DNA from: Charina bottae
Taxonomy: Eukaryota; Chordata; Lepidosauria; Squamata; Charinaidae
Assembly: GCA_023362775.1 (NCBI GenBank)
Contig: JALMGJ010000006.1
Span: 10,868,501-10,932,500 of the forward strand
Length of the DNA stretch: 64,000 bases
Direction of reading: 5' to 3'
Positions 61,171 to 64,000 of this stretch are shown piece after piece. The position numbers were made by a program, and so were the translations under genes. Under the pieces are notes generated by a model that had not been told where the DNA came from, did no database searches, and worked only from the letters and a program-made list of their open reading frames with translations. Numbering within the stretch: position 1 is the first letter of the stretch; every line of letters begins with the position of its first letter.

Positions 61171-61567
61171 GAACCCTCCCCCCTTGCAGTCATTACTGAT
61201 TGGGATATTGCCAGTATACAGTAAAGGGATACCTGTGCCTTAGTTTGGTGACTATAGTACTTTGTACGAAGGCCCTCAGACTATCTTCTTTTGTTAAGTT
61301 GTCCACCCAAGTTCAATTTAATAATAGTTAAGGGAGAGTAAGGACATACAGATAACCTAGTTAGTTTTTCTCATCAGGACCAGTTGTCCTGGGTGCATTT
61401 ACAGAATGCTTAACCTGGTGATTGAAGTAACCCATCTGGATTGATAGAAAACCAACTAACGAGATAGGCTAACCTTGCCCCCTCCCCAGGCTAACCACTG
61501 TTCATCTTAATCAAGCTTTCCATGTCGTGCAAACTAATCCATTGGTCTTTGGCTCGTTAAGCATGTC

Positions 61568-62061
61568 TAGACTGACCATATTTCCTTCAGACAAAAACGG
61601 GACAAGAGGAACGGGTGGGGATGGAGTGGCTGGTTGGGGGGGCTGGGGGGGTCACCTCCACCTGTCGGCACGTGGGGGGGGGGCGGGGCGGGCAGCGCGA
61701 TGGGCAGGAGCGGAGCAGCTGATTGGAGAGAACCTGGAAGGGGAATCGCCTCCACCTATCAGCGCGCGGGAGGGGCGGGGCGGGCAGCGCAATGGGCGGG
61801 GGCGGAGCAGCTGATTGGAGGGAATCCAGAAGGGGAATCGCCTCCACCTTTCACGGTGCTGGGCCCGCCTCTCCCACCTCCTTTGCGCGCTGGTGGGCGG
61901 GGGCAATTCCTCCTCAGGGTTCCCTCTGGTTGGCTGCTCCGCCTCCGCCTGTTCCTGAAAAACGAGACAAAACCGGCGTTTATGTTAAAATGACGGGACG
62001 GTTGAGAAAAGTGGGAAAAAATGGGACTGTCCCGTTCAAAGCGGGACGTATGGTCAGCCTA
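61568..62061. mobile_element. hAT-type MITE, family B, copy 2
   Basis: Termini TAGACTGACCATA and TATGGTCAGCCTA are flanked by a perfect 8-bp duplication, agcatgtc (61560-61567 and 62062-62069). It is inverted relative to copy 1. The GC-rich core has units of about 93 bp (marked by cctccacc at 61655, 61749 and 61841). Confidence 0.94.
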
Positions 62062-62689
62062 AGCATGTCATACAAAAACAGCCACTGTGATTCTCTTGGA
62101 ATTGTTGCCCTCATTTCTAGATTTGCTTTTCTAGCCCATGCAATGCCTTCTTGTTCTCCTTTGGATAGTCTATAAGTAGCCAGTATTGGTCAAGAGCAGT
62201 AGGCAAGAATCAGACTTCTATCATCAGCTATTAACTATAATCCCAAAGTAGCTACCAGTAAGAAGAAAGTGTCTGTATGGAGGGGGAGGAAGTGTGCAGA
62301 CTCCATTATCCTAGACAGCTTGCACAGTGATCCACTCTATAACCCCAAAAAAGTCCCTTTCTATATCTGTCTTGTAAAGATATATGGTGATGAAGTCTAT
62401 GTCATTAACAATAACTTAAGTATGTTATCTTTTGGTCCACAGTTTCCCATGGTTTATTAATAGTATAACACATTAATTCTCCTTACAAGAGTGACCTTTA
62501 CAACTCCAGTCATCCTCACAGCTTTTATCCAATTACATTATCACTCATTACAGGTACAGCCTTTCAGAAACTACATTTCTTTGAACGGGGAGGAAGAAAA
62601 TGGCAAGGATTCCAAATGCAGGCAAAGAAACCAGGAAGTCGGAAAGAGAAGATTTTATCTAGAAAATTATGAAGCTTCTTAGAGTGCTT

Positions 62690-62911
62690 TTGCACAGGGT
62701 GTGGAAGATCCTCGTGGGTCTTCCCATTTATTCATGGAAGTCCTGGGGAGCAGTGGCTATTAGCCTTGATGGCAGTGGGACTGCCTCTGAAGGCCACCTG
62801 CTGGGAGACTGGTGGGCTTCCATGTGCAGTTGGTTGGCCACTGTGAGAACAGATTGCTGGGCTAGATGGGCCAGGGGTCCGATCCAGCAAGGCACGGCTT
62901 ATGTTCTTTTC
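62690..62911 (+). mobile_element. CR1-like LINE 3' end
   Basis: gactgcctctgaaggccacc, then gctgggctagatgggccagg, tccgatccagcaaggc and cttatgttctt, the amniote CR1 terminus. Confidence 0.85.
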
Positions 62912-62919
62912 CTCTAGAG

Positions 62920-63346
62920 CAGAGCTTTCCAAACTGTGTGTTGGGACACGTTAGTGTGTTGGCTGCAGTGTCTGGGTGTGTCGCGGCTGCTGCTGCCTCC
63001 GAGCCCTGCCAGGATTCCGCGCAGGTCCTAGTGCCTGCCTTGTGCCTTGCTGCCTCCAAACCTGCTGTGATTCCGTGCAGGTCCTAGTGCCTGCCTTGTG
63101 CCTTGCTGCCTCCAAACCTGCTGTGATTCCATGCAGGTCCTAGTGCCTGCCTTGTGCCTGGCTGCCTCCAAACCTGCTGTGATTCCCTGCAGGTCCTAGT
63201 GCCTGCCTTGTGCCTGGCTGCCTCCAAACCTGCTGTGATTCCGCACAGGTCCTAGTGCCTGCCTTGTGCCCTGCTGTAAGGGTGTGTCGCGAAATGATGC
63301 ATGTCTAAAAAGTGTGTCACCAACATGAAAAGTGTGGAAAGCTCTG
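62920..63346. mobile_element. hAT-type MITE, family A (5 internal units)
   Basis: Same termini as the other family A copies, flanked by a perfect palindromic 8-bp duplication, ctctagag (62912-62919 and 63347-63354). Units of exactly 56 bp are marked at 63021, 63077, 63133, 63189 and 63245. Inverted relative to 873 and 51678. Confidence 0.95.
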
Positions 63347-63465
63347 CTCTAGAGTGTGGTTCACAGGTTGCATCAAACACTCTCTTATGTATGCAAGGGA
63401 TGCCTGGAGACATTTGTGTGCACCCAAGTCCCAGCCCTTGCACCAGGCTAGGGAACCATTTGGGG

Positions 63466-64000
63466 AGATCTAGGGGGATCTTTGCACAGCTTCATCTTGT
63501 GTGCCAATTGTGCACATTCCCTGACCAGCTCATGGTTGCTCATGCCCTAAGTATTTCCTGTTTGGACTACTGCAATGCACTCTATGTGGGACTGCCCTTG
63601 AAGGCCACCCAGAAACTTCAACTGGTCCAGAATGCAGTGGCGCACACAGTTCTGGGCGCCCTGCGGTTTGCCCATTTTACACGGTAGCTGTGTGAGTTGC
63701 ACTGGCTCCCAGTTTCTTTCCTGGTGCATTCAAGGCGTTCCCCTTTAAAGCCCAGTATGGCACGGGGTCAGGTTATCTGCAGGACCGGCTCTCCCTGAGG
63801 ACATCTACCTGTCCCATTAGATTGGAGAGAGTGGCTCGGTCCAGGTCCCCTCTCTTAAAGGTTGACATCTGGTGGGACCTAGGCAGCAAGCCTTTTCTTT
63901 AGCTGTCCTTATCTTGTGAAACAGTCTCTCTGCTGCTGTATGGAGGGCCCTATCATCCTTGCTTTTCAGAAAGCCATTAAGCTTTTCCCACAAGCACTGG
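63466..64000 (+). mobile_element. L2-type LINE, 3' part, runs off the window
   Basis: Decayed frame: VAHALSISCLDYCNALYVGL, PLKATQKLQLVQNAVAHTVL, then frameshifted pieces through ctggtgggacctaggcagca to the right edge. The same region as the copy at 19812, without the inserted block. Confidence 0.88.

Larger units (their letters stand above)
52405..64000 (-). other. SOX6: SOX6 intron upstream of the linker exon (partial)
   Basis: No further SOX6 coding exon was found on the minus strand to the right edge, so this is part of an intron of at least 11.6 kb. It holds the Tigger-like fold-back element, the (TTTCC)n tract, a SINE pair, hAT MITEs and L2/CR1 fragments. I recognise nothing in 52405-53110, 53220-53750, 53900-54290, 55625-56290, 57800-58030, 58090-58460, 59870-60860 and 62070-62680. 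56480-57010 and 59120-59650 are repeat-poor and candidate conserved DNA. Confidence 0.75.

Overview
The window is vertebrate nuclear DNA, most likely from a squamate reptile (lizard or snake). The repeats show this: Bov-B (RTE) LINE 3' ends, several Sauria-type tRNA-derived SINEs whose 3' ends resemble Bov-B, 5'-truncated L2-type LINEs, amniote CR1 fragments, and many hAT- and Tigger-like MITEs. The species cannot be named from sequence alone.

The only host gene I can support is SOX6 (SoxD-group HMG-box transcription factor), on the minus strand. Four coding exons are visible, read from high to low coordinate: 52232-52404, 17856-17964, 17043-17216 and 3537-3753. They join in frame with GT-AG splice sites (phases 0, 1, 1) and give a continuous 673-nt coding stretch. 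It runs from the linker before the HMG box, through the whole HMG box (split by the 13.3-kb intron between the last two exons), to the sequence just after it. The N-terminal coiled-coil exons should lie above 64000 and the C-terminal exon below position 1; neither is seen here.

Everything else is intron: at least 3.5 kb at the left edge, then 13.3 kb, 0.64 kb and 34.3 kb, then at least 11.6 kb at the right edge. The introns are packed with repeats: one long L2 copy (7140-9306) and many 3' fragments, Bov-B, CR1, at least nine Sauria SINE copies, a second tRNA-derived SINE family with an internal 102-bp tandem unit, three hAT MITE TIR groups with diagnostic 8-bp target duplications, a Tigger-like fold-back element of 1056 bp, a Tc1-like MITE, perfect palindromes, and long microsatellites. 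Several repeat-poor stretches (about 13.4-14.1, 21.5-21.9, 30.9-31.7, 41.8-42.3, 50.0-50.5, 56.5-57.0 and 59.1-59.7 kb) are candidates for conserved intronic regulatory DNA.

The most unusual structures are: a perfect 111-bp inverted copy of 18994-19104 placed inside an L2 element at 20426-20536; a perfect palindrome with 80-bp arms at 43457-43623; a hAT MITE family whose internal 56-61-bp repeat varies from 2 to 5 units between copies; and a GC-rich fold-back transposon that looks like a CpG island. No new multi-gene system is present. The novelty is in genome structure.
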